Below are positions 1 to 8,359 of a DNA stretch of 64,000 nt, in pieces. The notes below the pieces were generated by a model. That model searched no databases, was not told the origin of the DNA, and saw only the letters and a list, made by a program, of their open reading frames with translations. Source of the DNA: Oceanicaulis sp. MMSF_3324 (GTDB lineage Bacteria > Pseudomonadota > Alphaproteobacteria > Caulobacterales > Maricaulaceae); assembly GCF_030733545.1 (NCBI RefSeq), contig NZ_JASHIU010000007.1, forward strand, positions 101,344-165,343, given 5' to 3'. Within the stretch, counting starts at the first letter, position 1. The number at the start of each line of letters is the position of its first letter. A program made the position numbers and the translations under genes.

Positions 1-258
1 ATGTCCTACGCCGATGGCGTTGAAGGCGCGCAGGGTCGGATGCAGGCCTATGGCGCGGCGCCGGAGGCGGCGGCCATTGTCATTGATGACATTATCGATA
101 GCGGGCGCACGCTGGAGGAAGTGCGCGCGCGCTACCCGGACGCCATTGTCGCCGCCCTGGTCGACAAGACCGATGGCGCTTCGGGGGTGATTGCGGGCCG
201 CAAGACGCCCGCCGGCGAGTGGGTGGAATTTCCCTGGGAAGCCATTGGCGCGCTCTGA
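1..258 (+). CDS. Purine-type phosphoribosyltransferase, C-terminal part (partial)
   Basis: This is the C-terminal end of a type I phosphoribosyltransferase, cut by the window edge. Residues 27-37 read VIDDIIDSGRT, the PRPP-binding loop of the family. The ending WVEFPWE resembles the WIEQPWD ending of E. coli xanthine-guanine phosphoribosyltransferase (Gpt), which converts guanine or xanthine and PRPP to the nucleotide. The N-terminal half of the fold is absent from the 85 visible residues, so the in-frame ATG at base 1 is probably internal. The substrate cannot be assigned from this fragment. A purine salvage role would fit guaB, guaA and purF elsewhere in the window, but that link is inference. 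Confidence 0.75.
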   Translation: MSYADGVEGAQGRMQAYGAAPEAAAIVIDDIIDSGRTLEEVRARYPDAIVAALVDKTDGASGVIAGRKTPAGEWVEFPWEAIGAL

Positions 259-369
259 ACTCCGGCGCTCAGCCCCTTGTCTCATCGCCAAACCGGCTCA
301 CATTGAAGAGAGCAGGGTGGCGCATCACTGGCGTCACACCCAATTGTGGTGACAGCTGAGGAGGCTGCT

Positions 370-843
370 ATGAGCTCTGATCAGAAATGGGCGCGTACGC
401 CCGAAGCGCTGGCCAAGCTCAGCCCCGAAGAGCGCTATGTGACCCAGGAAAACGGCACCGAGCGGCCGTTCTCCGGGCCGTTGCTTGATGAGAAGCGCGA
501 CGGGATCTTCGTGGACGTGGTCTCGGGTGAGCCGCTGTTCGCCTCGGCTGACAAGTATGAGTCCGGCTGTGGCTGGCCCAGCTTTACCCGCCCGATCACC
601 AAAGAGGCGCTGGAAGAATTGCGCGATGACAGTCATGGCATGGTCCGCACCGAAGTGCGCTCGTCACATGCCGATAGCCATCTCGGTCATGTGTTCCCCG
701 ATGGGCCGGAAGAGGCGGGCGGTCTGCGCTACTGCATCAACTCGGCCGCGCTACGGTTCATTCCGCTGGAAGAGATGGAGGCGGAAGGCTATGGCGACTA
801 CATCGACTTTGTGAAGGCAGGCCGTAAGGAGGCCGTGAAATGA
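370..843 (+). CDS. msrB: Peptide-methionine (R)-S-oxide reductase MsrB
   Basis: MsrB reduces the R epimer of methionine sulfoxide in oxidised proteins, using thioredoxin. The 157-residue protein has the family core: SGCGWPSF at 65-72, [10 protein letters not shown] at 100-109 and [11 protein letters not shown] at 120-130. Cys122 is the catalytic cysteine and Cys67 the likely resolving cysteine. The two CxxC pairs that bind zinc in E. coli MsrB are missing (VVSGEPLF replaces the first), so this is a zinc-free form. I chose ATG 370 because an AGGAGG-like sequence lies just before it; in-frame GTG codons at 346 and 349 are less likely. The last four bases overlap msrA, so the two enzymes are translationally coupled. 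Confidence 0.95.
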   Translation: MSSDQKWARTPEALAKLSPEERYVTQENGTERPFSGPLLDEKRDGIFVDVVSGEPLFASADKYESGCGWPSFTRPITKEALEELRDDSHGMVRTEVRSSHADSHLGHVFPDGPEEAGGLRYCINSAALRFIPLEEMEAEGYGDYIDFVKAGRKEAVK

Positions 844-1370
844 GCGAGACGACCGAACGCGCCCTTCTGGCGGGCGGCTGTTTCTGGGGCATGCAGGATC
901 TGATCCGGCGTCGTCCCGGCGTCATCTCCACCCGTGTGGGCTATAGCGGCGGCGCGACCGAGAACCCGACCTATGATCAGGTGAAGACCGGTCAGACCGG
1001 ACATGCGGAATCCATCGAGATCGTCTTTGATCCCAAGGTGACGAGCTATCGCGAAATGCTGGAGCTGTTCTTCCAGATCCATGATCCCACGACCCTGGAT
1101 CGGCAAGGCAACGATATCGGCACGCAATACCGCTCGGCCATCTTCTATCTCGACGAGACGCAAAAAGCCGTTGCTGAGGACACAATCAAGGATGTGGACG
1201 CGTCCGGTCTCTGGCCGGGCAAGGTGGTCACCCAAGTGACGCCGGCCGGGGCATTCTGGGATGCGGAGGATTTCCATCAGGATTATCTTGAACGCTATCC
1301 CAACGGCTATACCTGCCACTTCCCGCGACCGGACTGGGTGCTGCCCAAGCGCGACCAGGGCGCGGCCTAG
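840..1370 (+). CDS. msrA: Peptide-methionine (S)-S-oxide reductase MsrA
   Basis: MsrA reduces the S epimer of methionine sulfoxide in proteins and free methionine, complementing MsrB just upstream. The active-site motif GCFWG is at residues 13-17 with catalytic Cys14. The conserved blocks [29 protein letters not shown] and HQDYL follow in the usual order. The length of 176 residues is typical of the short cytoplasmic form. The start overlaps the msrB stop (ATGA at 840-843). A bidirectional hairpin terminator follows at 1395-1422. Confidence 0.96.
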   Translation: MSETTERALLAGGCFWGMQDLIRRRPGVISTRVGYSGGATENPTYDQVKTGQTGHAESIEIVFDPKVTSYREMLELFFQIHDPTTLDRQGNDIGTQYRSAIFYLDETQKAVAEDTIKDVDASGLWPGKVVTQVTPAGAFWDAEDFHQDYLERYPNGYTCHFPRPDWVLPKRDQGAA

Positions 1371-1394
1371 TCATACCGTTAAATCAGGCTGGCG

Positions 1395-1422
1395 AAACCC
1401 CGTCTGTGTTGAGGCGGGGTTT
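1395..1422. terminator. Bidirectional hairpin terminator after msrBA
   Basis: AAACCCCG at 1395-1402 pairs with CGGGGTTT at 1415-1422 across a 12-base loop. A-rich and T-rich flanks suit termination in both directions: msrBA from the left and the minus-strand membrane gene from the right. Confidence 0.75.
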
Positions 1423-1425
1423 TGT

Positions 1426-1740
1426 CTATCCGCCGGTCACCTGCCGCCAGAGAAAGAGCACGACAGCCCCCTGGATGAAGAGCGGGATGGCGAAGCCGGC
1501 GGCGCCTGCCAGGGCGGCGATGACAATCAGAATGAACCGGGTCGGCAGGCGCATCATCATGCGGGTCCGTTCGCCAGCCGTGGCATAGGGCGAGCGGATG
1601 ACGTCAAACATGTCGTCAAATCCGCCGCGCAACAGCATGGCGAAGACCCAGAAGGCGCATGCCACGCCGATCCAGACCGTGATCCGGATCCAGGTCGAAA
1701 CGCCCTCTGCGGTGAGGACCGCATTCCAGTCGAGATCCAT
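1426..1740 (-). CDS. Small two-helix inner-membrane protein of unknown function
   Basis: A 104-residue protein that I cannot assign to a named family. It has two hydrophobic segments, about residues 17-38 (RITVWIGVACAFWVFAMLLR) and 68-95, joined by a charged loop containing RSPYATAGERTRMMMRLPTR. An inner-membrane location is likely. It starts 20 bases after the aminotransferase stop on the same strand, so it is probably the last gene of a TetR-aminotransferase-membrane protein unit. No strong ribosome binding site precedes the ATG, which fits translational coupling. Confidence 0.7.
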   Translation of the reverse strand: MDLDWNAVLTAEGVSTWIRITVWIGVACAFWVFAMLLRGGFDDMFDVIRSPYATAGERTRMMMRLPTRFILIVIAALAGAAGFAIPLFIQGAVVLFLWRQVTGG

Positions 1741-1759
1741 GTCGCGCCCAAGCGAAGGG

Positions 1760-3064
1760 TCAGCCGCGCGCCCATTGCGCCATGGCCCTGATCCCCTCCA
1801 TCACCCGCGGACAATGCCGGTTCAGGAAGGCTTCGTCGAGCGTTTCCCCCTCTGATAGGGCGCGGAGCGCGAGCTCGCCGTCAAAGTCCACAAAGGCCAG
1901 CCGAAGCGACAGCTCGGTCTCGGGGCGTCCGAACGCCGAACCGGGAAGGGTGGCGACACCAGTGTCTTCCAGCAAGCGCTCGCACAATTGGGTGCTGGTG
2001 GTGATGCCGCGCGCATGCAGGGTTTTGGCGATCGGGTCAAAATTGGGGAAAGCGTAGAATCCGCCCCGGATCGGATTGACCTGCGCGCCGGCGTCGGTGA
2101 GCTGCTCCGTGACGAAATGGGCCAGCGCTTCGAGCACCTGACGCGAGCGGGTGAGGTAGAGCTCCATCTCAGGACCGCCCTCAAACGCGACCCTGGCGGC
2201 GTGCTGGATGGGGGCGGATACGGAGGTGTAGGTTTCGCTCGCCGCCGCCGCCATGGCGTCCTTGAGCCAGCCCAGCGATTTGGGAAAGGCGAAGAAGCCC
2301 AGGCGCCAGCCCCCGGCGCCCGCCCATTTGGAAATCCCGTCCGAAATGATCGTGCCGCCGCGGTAATAGCGGGCGGCGGACTGGTGCTGGCCGTCAAACT
2401 GAACGCCGCCATAGATTTCGTCTGACAGCAACAGCAGGCGATGCTCGCGCGCGGCTTCGGCGATGCCCAGCATCTGGTCGGGCGTGTAGGCGGTGCCCGT
2501 GGGATTGCCCGGCGAGTTCAGGATGAGCAGGCGTGGCCGGTCCGGATCGTTCTGGCAGGCGGTGTGCAGGACCTCGGGCGTAACCCCGAGCCCGGTTTCC
2601 GGCGCAGTGGGCAGCCAGCGGATCGGGCGGCCGATGATCTGGGCCTGGGGCGCATAGCTGACCCAGGACGGCGTCGGGATCAGCAGATCGCCGTAATAGA
2701 CAAGCTGCAACAGGAACATAAGCTCTTTGGAGCCCGGACCGATCAGGATGTCTTCGGGATCGAAATCGAGCCCTTGCGTGCGGGCCAGATAGCCGCAGAT
2801 CTTTTCGCGCAGCCCGTAAAGGCCCTGAACCGGCAGATAGTCTTTCTGGAAGGCGTTGTCGCGCAGCGCTTTCTGCATGATGTCCGGAACCGGAAAGGGC
2901 GATTGCCCCAGGCCCAGTTTCGACACCTTGCGTCCCTGTTTCATCAAGGCGGCGGAGCGCTCATTGATGGCGAGCGTGGCCGACAGGCCCAGTCCGCGAA
3001 TATTGAGATTGAGCTGGACGGAAGGGGCGAAGGCGTCGGGCGCCTTTATGTCTCTGGGGCTCAT
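1760..3064 (-). CDS. Class I/II PLP-dependent aminotransferase
   Basis: A fold-type I aminotransferase of 434 residues, close in pattern to aspartate/aromatic aminotransferases. NSPGNPTG is at 183-190 and SDEIY at 214-218. SDGISK gives the PLP Schiff-base lysine Lys246, and Arg254 in GGWRLGF is a phosphate or substrate contact. The region from about residue 18 to 420 covers the whole fold. The amino donor and keto acid cannot be read from sequence. Its start overlaps the stop of the TetR gene by four bases (3061-3064), so the regulator and enzyme are co-transcribed and the regulator probably controls its own operon. Confidence 0.9.
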   Translation of the reverse strand: MSPRDIKAPDAFAPSVQLNLNIRGLGLSATLAINERSAALMKQGRKVSKLGLGQSPFPVPDIMQKALRDNAFQKDYLPVQGLYGLREKICGYLARTQGLDFDPEDILIGPGSKELMFLLQLVYYGDLLIPTPSWVSYAPQAQIIGRPIRWLPTAPETGLGVTPEVLHTACQNDPDRPRLLILNSPGNPTGTAYTPDQMLGIAEAAREHRLLLLSDEIYGGVQFDGQHQSAARYYRGGTIISDGISKWAGAGGWRLGFFAFPKSLGWLKDAMAAAASETYTSVSAPIQHAARVAFEGGPEMELYLTRSRQVLEALAHFVTEQLTDAGAQVNPIRGGFYAFPNFDPIAKTLHARGITTSTQLCERLLEDTGVATLPGSAFGRPETELSLRLAFVDFDGELALRALSEGETLDEAFLNRHCPRVMEGIRAMAQWARG

Positions 3065-3672
3065 GGGGCGGCCTTTGCTTGCATGCCGTGAGTGAACAGG
3101 TCGGTGAGGTCTGCGTTGAACGCCGCCATGTCGAGCGGCCGGACCTCGTCTCCTTTGAGCAGCTGCTGGTGCAGGATCGCAATCAGGGTGGGCGCGTATA
3201 GGGCGAGCGCGGCGTGACGCACGCGATCCGGCGCGGCGCCGTCCGGGTCCACGCTGGGGCCCAGGCGGGATTCAAGGGCTCTCAGGGAGGGCTCGATGAT
3301 CATTTCCAGATAGACCTTCGCGACCTCCGGATCGTGTATGGACTCCACCAGCGCGAAGGCATGCGCCTGAGCAAAGCGCGGGCTTTGCGCGCCTGCCAGC
3401 GCCAGCGCGCCATATCCTGATACCGCGTCATCAAGACGGGAGACGGGCTTTGCGCTCTCCGCGAGGAAGTCACGCGCGCCGTCCGCGAAATACCCGATCA
3501 GGGCGGTCACCACGCCTCGGCGATCGGTGAAGAAATGGCGCAGGGTCGGCTCGGACACGCCCGCCTTTATCGCGAACTGCCGCAAGCTGACAGGAGCGGA
3601 ACGCTCGGCAATCGCTGTGGGCGCGAGCAGGCTGAGCAGTTCTTGGCGACGATCTTTGACGGCGGCAGGCAT
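3061..3672 (-). CDS. TetR/AcrR-family transcriptional regulator
   Basis: A 203-residue regulator. The N-terminal helix-turn-helix lies at about residues 27-50 (VSLRQFAIKAGVSEPTLRHFF), typical of TetR DNA-binding domains. The remainder is an all-helical ligand and dimer domain. It is the first gene of a minus-strand unit with the aminotransferase and the small membrane protein. A 21-bp near-palindrome at 3763-3783, between this gene and the divergent outer-membrane gene, is the obvious candidate operator. The ligand is unknown. Confidence 0.88.
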   Translation of the reverse strand: MPAAVKDRRQELLSLLAPTAIAERSAPVSLRQFAIKAGVSEPTLRHFFTDRRGVVTALIGYFADGARDFLAESAKPVSRLDDAVSGYGALALAGAQSPRFAQAHAFALVESIHDPEVAKVYLEMIIEPSLRALESRLGPSVDPDGAAPDRVRHAALALYAPTLIAILHQQLLKGDEVRPLDMAAFNADLTDLFTHGMQAKAAP

Positions 3673-3762
3673 AGGCAGGTCTCACACAGGGCGTTCGCGA
3701 CCAGCAGACGCGAGTCAGGTTGCAGAAACCTTAGACTGGGGCGTGATCCAATCCCAAGCTCT

Positions 3763-3783
3763 ATCGTATATGCTATATGCGAT
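3763..3783. promoter_or_regulatory. Near-palindromic operator candidate between tetR-like and OMP genes
   Basis: A 21-bp imperfect inverted repeat. ATCG and ATAT on the left are mirrored by ATAT and CGAT on the right, with symmetric single mismatches and a 3-bp centre. It lies about 91 bp upstream of the TetR start and 56 bp upstream of the outer-membrane protein start. It is also the AT-richest part of this intergenic stretch, so it may overlap a -10 element. Binding by the adjacent TetR regulator is inference. Confidence 0.5.
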
Positions 3784-3838
3784 ACTATAGTTTCTGATGT
3801 GAGTGTCGCACCGGCAACAGCAATCGAGGATGTGACCC

Positions 3839-4612
3839 ATGACGAAATCACTGCTTCTGTCTTTCGCCGCACTGGCTGCGCTCTCCGCCCCCGCGGCTGC
3901 ACAGCAGTATGTTTCCGGCTCGGTCGGCGTGACCGTGCAGTCCGATAGCGACAATGAAGGCGCGTTCACCCGCGACTTCGTGACGGGCGATGGCGTGGCT
4001 GTGCCTCCGGGTGTTGTTCTGCCTGCGGGCACGGATGTGGGCTGGACCACCGAATTTGACACCGGCCTGTTCGCGTCGGCGGCCTATGGTTTTCGCCTGA
4101 ATGAAACCTTCCGGGTGGAGGCGGAGCTGTCCTATCAGGGCGCGGATGTGGACACCCACACCGATGTCCAGGCGGGCGGGTCCGCGCTGGGCGCCGCTGA
4201 CGCCGCAGTGTTGATCACCGGCTCGGCGCCTCTGGGCGTCACGGTGTCTGATCTGGTCGCGGACGGGCAGGGCGAGCTGACTTCCACCGGTCTGGCCGTC
4301 AACGGGTATTATGACCTGCCCATAGAGAATTCGCCCTTCGCGCTCTATGCCGGCGCTGGCGTCGGCCTGGCCGAGGTGAAGGTGGATTACTCCCCATCCG
4401 GCGTGCAGATCGTCGACGACACGGAAATGTCGGCCTTCTTCCAGGCCATGGCGGGCGGGTCCTACGCGATCAGCGACACCACCGCGTTCTATGCGGGTTA
4501 CCGCTATCGCGCCTATGAGGATGCCGAGACGGATTCAGCGCTGATCCCGGCCTCACTGGATGTGGAAAACAACAGCCATATCCTGGAGCTGGGCGTGCGT
4601 TACAGCTTCTAG
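3839..4612 (+). CDS. Outer-membrane beta-barrel protein (OmpA/Omp25-like)
   Basis: A 257-residue secreted protein. Residues 1-21 form a Sec signal peptide ending AAAQQ. The mature part alternates glycine-rich turns with amphipathic strands (GLFASAAYGFRL, FRVEAELSYQG, FALYAGAGVGLAEV, TAFYAGYRYRAYED). It ends with HILELGVRYSF, whose terminal Phe is the BAM recognition signature. This matches an eight-stranded barrel of the outer-membrane beta-barrel domain family. It is divergent from the TetR-aminotransferase unit and shares its control region. A GC-rich hairpin follows at 4652-4685. Confidence 0.85.
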   Translation: MTKSLLLSFAALAALSAPAAAQQYVSGSVGVTVQSDSDNEGAFTRDFVTGDGVAVPPGVVLPAGTDVGWTTEFDTGLFASAAYGFRLNETFRVEAELSYQGADVDTHTDVQAGGSALGAADAAVLITGSAPLGVTVSDLVADGQGELTSTGLAVNGYYDLPIENSPFALYAGAGVGLAEVKVDYSPSGVQIVDDTEMSAFFQAMAGGSYAISDTTAFYAGYRYRAYEDAETDSALIPASLDVENNSHILELGVRYSF

Positions 4613-4651
4613 CACTGACGCATCGTTCAGCTGTATGGCTTGAAGGTGAAG

Positions 4652-4685
4652 CGGGGCGGGCTGCAGCATGGGGCGGCCCGCCCCG
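4652..4685 (+). terminator. GC-rich hairpin after the beta-barrel gene
   Basis: CGGGGCGGGC at 4652-4661 pairs perfectly with GCCCGCCCCG at 4676-4685 around a 14-base loop, followed by a weak T-containing tail (ATTTC). It is a probable terminator 40 bases after the stop codon. Confidence 0.55.
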
Positions 4686-4782
4686 ATTTCAGGCGCTTTA
4701 GCGGTTAAGGAGTTGCTTGCGCCACACGCATGCTGCTCTATCGTGCCCTCAAACAGACAGACGAGTCAGGGAGGAGCCGTTC

Positions 4783-5757
4783 ATGCGCGCATTGGTCTGC
4801 AAGGATTTCGCACCTTACAAGAACCTCACCGTCGAGGAGGCGCCCGAGCCGCCCCTGGGCGAAGGCATGGTCATGCTGGATGTGAAGGCGGCGGGTGTGA
4901 ACTTCCCCGACATCTTGCTGGTCGAAGGCAATTATCAGATGAAGCCGCCGACCCCGTTCGTGCCGGGCATGGAAGCGGCCGGCGTGCTGTCCGCGCTGGG
5001 CGAGAAGGTGCAGGGCGTCAAGGAAGGCGATCGCGTCATCGCCGCCACCATGCTGGGCGCCTTCGCCGAGAAGGTGCCGGTGCATTACAGCCAGGTCGTG
5101 CCCATGCCTGACAGCATGAGCTTTGAGGAAGGTGCAGCGCTGACCACCATTTACGGCACCAGCTACCACGCCCTGAAGGATCGGGCCCGCCTCAAGGAAG
5201 GGGAAACGGTTCTGGTGCTGGGCGCGGCCGGCGGCGTGGGCATCGCCACCGTGCAGCTGGCCAAGGCCATGGGCGCCAAGGTGATTGCGGCCGCCAGCTC
5301 GGAAGAGAAGTTGCAGTTCTGCCGTGATAATGGCGCGGACGAGACGATCAACTACACCACCGAAGACCTCAAGGCGCGCGCCAAGGAATTGAGCGGCGGC
5401 AAGGGCGTGGACGTGGTGTATGACCCGGTGGGCGGAGATTTCGCCGAACCGGCGCTGCGCGCGACCGGTTGGGATGGCCGTTATCTGGTCATTGGCTTCG
5501 CGTCGGGTCCGATCCCGAAAATCCCGCTGAACCTCGCCCTGCTCAACAGCCGTAACATCCAGGGCGTGTTCTGGGGCGCCTGGGCGGGCCAGAACCCGCG
5601 CGCCAATGCCCAGAACCTCAAGGAAATCTTTGACTTCTACGAGGCGGGCAAGATCAAGCCGCAAGTCTCCGCCAGCTATCCGCTGGAAGACTACGCCAAG
5701 GCGTTCGAGGATCTTCTCGAGCGTCGCGTGAAGGGCAAGGTGGTCCTGACGCCGTAA
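4783..5757 (+). CDS. NADPH:quinone oxidoreductase family (zinc-free MDR) protein
   Basis: A 324-residue medium-chain dehydrogenase/reductase of the quinone-oxidoreductase branch, which reduces quinones or enones with NADPH. The N-terminal GroES-like domain carries GVNFPDILL and GMEAAGV. The Rossmann domain has LGAAGGVG at 146-153, and GGKGVDVVYDPVGG follows. No zinc-ligand cysteines are present. ATG 4783 is preferred over the in-frame ATG 4717 because GGGAGGAG lies just upstream and the family fold begins here (MRALVCKDF). It appears monocistronic, with a strong terminator after it. Confidence 0.92.
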   Translation: MRALVCKDFAPYKNLTVEEAPEPPLGEGMVMLDVKAAGVNFPDILLVEGNYQMKPPTPFVPGMEAAGVLSALGEKVQGVKEGDRVIAATMLGAFAEKVPVHYSQVVPMPDSMSFEEGAALTTIYGTSYHALKDRARLKEGETVLVLGAAGGVGIATVQLAKAMGAKVIAAASSEEKLQFCRDNGADETINYTTEDLKARAKELSGGKGVDVVYDPVGGDFAEPALRATGWDGRYLVIGFASGPIPKIPLNLALLNSRNIQGVFWGAWAGQNPRANAQNLKEIFDFYEAGKIKPQVSASYPLEDYAKAFEDLLERRVKGKVVLTP

Positions 5758-5783
5758 AGGCTTGAAGGCATAAAGCTCGATCA

Positions 5784-5818
5784 GGGCTCCCGGACCGTTG
5801 TCCGGGAGCCCTTTTTTT
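5784..5818 (+). terminator. Strong rho-independent terminator
   Basis: GGGCTCCCGGA at 5784-5794 pairs perfectly with TCCGGGAGCCC at 5801-5811 around a six-base loop, followed by seven T residues at 5812-5818. It ends the quinone oxidoreductase transcript. Confidence 0.92.
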
Positions 5819-5883
5819 GAGCCAAGCGACGCTTACTCATCTGGCCGGGGCCGTGCACTATGCGCTCTGAGCGAGGAGATATC

Positions 5884-7272
5884 ATGCGGCATTGTCTGAC
5901 GACGCTCCTGGCGTTTTTGACGCTGGGGTCGACCGCACTTGCACAGACCTCGGATGCTCTGGACGCATTCATCGCGCAGCAGATGGCGGCTTCGGACACG
6001 CCGGGACTCGCCTATGCGGTCGTGAACTCAGATCAGTCCCGGGTTGAGGTCGCCGGCGTATTGCGAGCCGGTGAAGACGACCTCGTCACGCCCCGGACCC
6101 TGTTTCGCATCGGCTCTGTCTCCAAAAGTTTCACGGCGCTGGCCATCATGCAATTGAAGGATCGCGGGGCCCTGAGCCTGGAAGATGAGGTTTCGCGGCA
6201 CCTGGCCGTGTTTGAAACCGTGGAGCCCATCACGCTTCGTCAATTGCTGGGGCACGCCAGCGGCTATTCAACCGTTCAGGGCAATATCTGGGATCCTGAT
6301 GAGACCCTGTCCGACCAGGTCGTTCGTCTGGCCCGCACGGGCCCGGATCGGGCGCCCGGTGAGCGCTGGGCGTACTCAAACGCCAATTATCAAATACTCG
6401 GCGCGGTCATCGAGGCGGTGAGCGGTCAGGCCTATGCCGACTATGTCGATGCGCACATTTTCACGCCGGCGGGCATGCATGACAGTGATGTGCTCAATGG
6501 CTGGCCGGCCCGTGAGATGGCGACAGGGCATCAACCCTGGTTCTCCCGGCGCCGTCCGCAGGAGGCGCGCTGGGGCGGGGCGGTCATTGCACCCGCTGGC
6601 GGGGTGCTGTCGAGCGCGGCGGACATGGCGCTCTACCTTCAGATCATGGTCAATGGCGAGGACGATCTGGTGTCTGCTCAAAGCAAGGCGGAGATGTTCA
6701 GCCCCGCCAGCGCGGATTCACCGTTCTATGGGCTCGGATGGGCGCGGGACACTGAAAGCGGATATGTCTTTCACAGCGGACTGACGCCGGGATCCGAAGC
6801 GATCGCCGTCCTTGATCCTGCACGCGGTCGAGGTGTCGTCGTACTGGTCAATGCATCGGGCGGCATGGGGTTCAACGAGGTCGAGCCCTTGCTCTATGGC
6901 GTCGCTAATCTTGCGCTGGGAGAGCCCTATGGCGGGCCGGGTGCGGGGTTGGGACGCAAATCCCTGTTCGTCCTCTTTCTCGTCATGCCGGTGCTTTACG
7001 CCGTCGCGTCGTTCGCGGCCTGGTCCATGCGCGACGGCTTGCGGGCGAAGTCCGGCGTGGCGGGCCTGTTCAGCCTGTGGTTCCCGCTTGTGGCGTCAGG
7101 GGTTTTGGCTGTGGTGTTGCTCAGGGTTCTGCCCGGTCTGTTCGGCACGACGCTGGGCAGCCTGTCCTTTTACCAGCCAGATCTTGTGGTGCTGCTGTAT
7201 GCGACGGTTGTCTCAAGCGCGTTCTGGGCCGTGTTCCGGTTGGCGCTGGCCCATACCGGAAAGGCCGACTAG
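5884..7272 (+). CDS. Serine hydrolase of the class C beta-lactamase fold with C-terminal membrane helices
   Basis: A 462-residue protein of the beta-lactamase/penicillin-binding-protein-like family (AmpC/EstB/peptidase S12 fold). A Sec signal peptide ends near residue 20 (STALAQ). SVSK at 78-81 gives nucleophile Ser78 and Lys81, and YSN at 164-166 is the second motif. HSGL occupies the position of the third (KTG-like) motif. After the catalytic domain, about residues 365-460 hold three hydrophobic segments, so the enzyme is probably tethered to the inner membrane facing the periplasm. The substrate is unknown. ATG 5884 follows GAGGAGAT; an upstream ATG at 5860 would spoil the signal peptide. 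It converges with the LysR gene and overlaps it by four bases. Confidence 0.87.
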   Translation: MRHCLTTLLAFLTLGSTALAQTSDALDAFIAQQMAASDTPGLAYAVVNSDQSRVEVAGVLRAGEDDLVTPRTLFRIGSVSKSFTALAIMQLKDRGALSLEDEVSRHLAVFETVEPITLRQLLGHASGYSTVQGNIWDPDETLSDQVVRLARTGPDRAPGERWAYSNANYQILGAVIEAVSGQAYADYVDAHIFTPAGMHDSDVLNGWPAREMATGHQPWFSRRRPQEARWGGAVIAPAGGVLSSAADMALYLQIMVNGEDDLVSAQSKAEMFSPASADSPFYGLGWARDTESGYVFHSGLTPGSEAIAVLDPARGRGVVVLVNASGGMGFNEVEPLLYGVANLALGEPYGGPGAGLGRKSLFVLFLVMPVLYAVASFAAWSMRDGLRAKSGVAGLFSLWFPLVASGVLAVVLLRVLPGLFGTTLGSLSFYQPDLVVLLYATVVSSAFWAVFRLALAHTGKAD

Positions 7273-8258
7273 TCGAGCGCCTTGGGACGGGGGCGCTCGC
7301 CGCGCACATGCACCACATCCACATCCGAGAACGTGTTGGGCGGCAGATAGTCCTTGCGGAACCACGGATAGCGGGCGCTGTCGAAAATCTCGCGCAGCCA
7401 GTCCAGAACCTTGCGCACCCGGGTCACGCGGCGCTGATCGGGGTGATAGACCATCCACAAGGTGATCGGCACTTCGAGCCCCAGATCGAGATGGACCAGG
7501 TCGGGCTGCACCTTGGCGGCATAGGTCGGGATCATGGAAATCGCCGTCCCGGCGCGCACCGCTTCCACCAGGGCCAGTGAATTGTCCGTGGTCAGGGACG
7601 GGTTCATCATCTGCTTGATGGCGCTGGCCTCCTTGGGCCAGTGGGTCTGCTGGGCGCTGTAGCTGACCAGATCCGCGATACGGTGGTTGAGCACGTCAGC
7701 CACGCTTTTGGGCGCGCCATAGGTATCCAGATACGCTCGGGCTGCGAACGGCACGTAGTGCAGAGTGCCCAGCTCGGTCGCCACATGGCTCATGCGCTTG
7801 GATTCGGTCATCTGCAGGCAGATATCGCTCTGTTCGAGCGCCAGCTCGCCATCCACCCGGGTGTTGATCTCCAGATTGATGTTGGGGTTCGCCTCCACAA
7901 AGCTGGGCAGGTGGCGCGCGATCCAGTAGCCCGCCACGCCTTCAGGCGCTGCCAGATGCACCGTGCCGGCGTCCGCGCGGTCGGCCTGGTGCGCGATGCG
8001 TTCAATATCCCCCGCCGTGGATTGCATGATCTGGACCTGAGCCCAGATGCGCTCGCCGATATCGGTCAGCTCCACGCCTTCCGCGCCCCGGGTCACAAGC
8101 CGGGCGCCAATACGCGTTTCCAGCTGTTCCAGACGCCGACTCACGGTTGGCTGTCCGATGCCGAGCTTGCGAGCGGCGCTGCTCATCGAGCCCGAGGACA
8201 CCAGCGCATGGAAAATACGCAGATCGTCCCAGTCAAACAGTTGCGGCTTAGTGCTCAT
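7269..8258 (-). CDS. LysR-family transcriptional regulator
   Basis: A 329-residue LysR-type regulator. The N-terminal winged helix-turn-helix covers about residues 10-68 (LRIFHALVSSGSMSSAARKL, QPTVSRRLEQLE). The periplasmic-binding-protein-like effector domain follows from about residue 95 (TVHLAAPEGVAGYWIARHLP). A C-terminal extension of roughly 30 residues (SARYPWFRKDYLPPNTFSD) runs past the usual end. It is divergent from the gene at 8360, with about 100 bp between them, so that three-gene cluster is a possible target by the usual LysR arrangement. The effector is unknown. Confidence 0.9.
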   Translation of the reverse strand: MSTKPQLFDWDDLRIFHALVSSGSMSSAARKLGIGQPTVSRRLEQLETRIGARLVTRGAEGVELTDIGERIWAQVQIMQSTAGDIERIAHQADRADAGTVHLAAPEGVAGYWIARHLPSFVEANPNINLEINTRVDGELALEQSDICLQMTESKRMSHVATELGTLHYVPFAARAYLDTYGAPKSVADVLNHRIADLVSYSAQQTHWPKEASAIKQMMNPSLTTDNSLALVEAVRAGTAISMIPTYAAKVQPDLVHLDLGLEVPITLWMVYHPDQRRVTRVRKVLDWLREIFDSARYPWFRKDYLPPNTFSDVDVVHVRGERPRPKALD

Positions 8259-8359
8259 GAACGGGTCCGCTTTGCGGATGAATAGGGGGCATGTCGTGTT
8301 CGCTGAAGCGCAGAGGGGAGGAGTGCCGGTACCATTCAGGACATTGGATGAGGGGCTTC

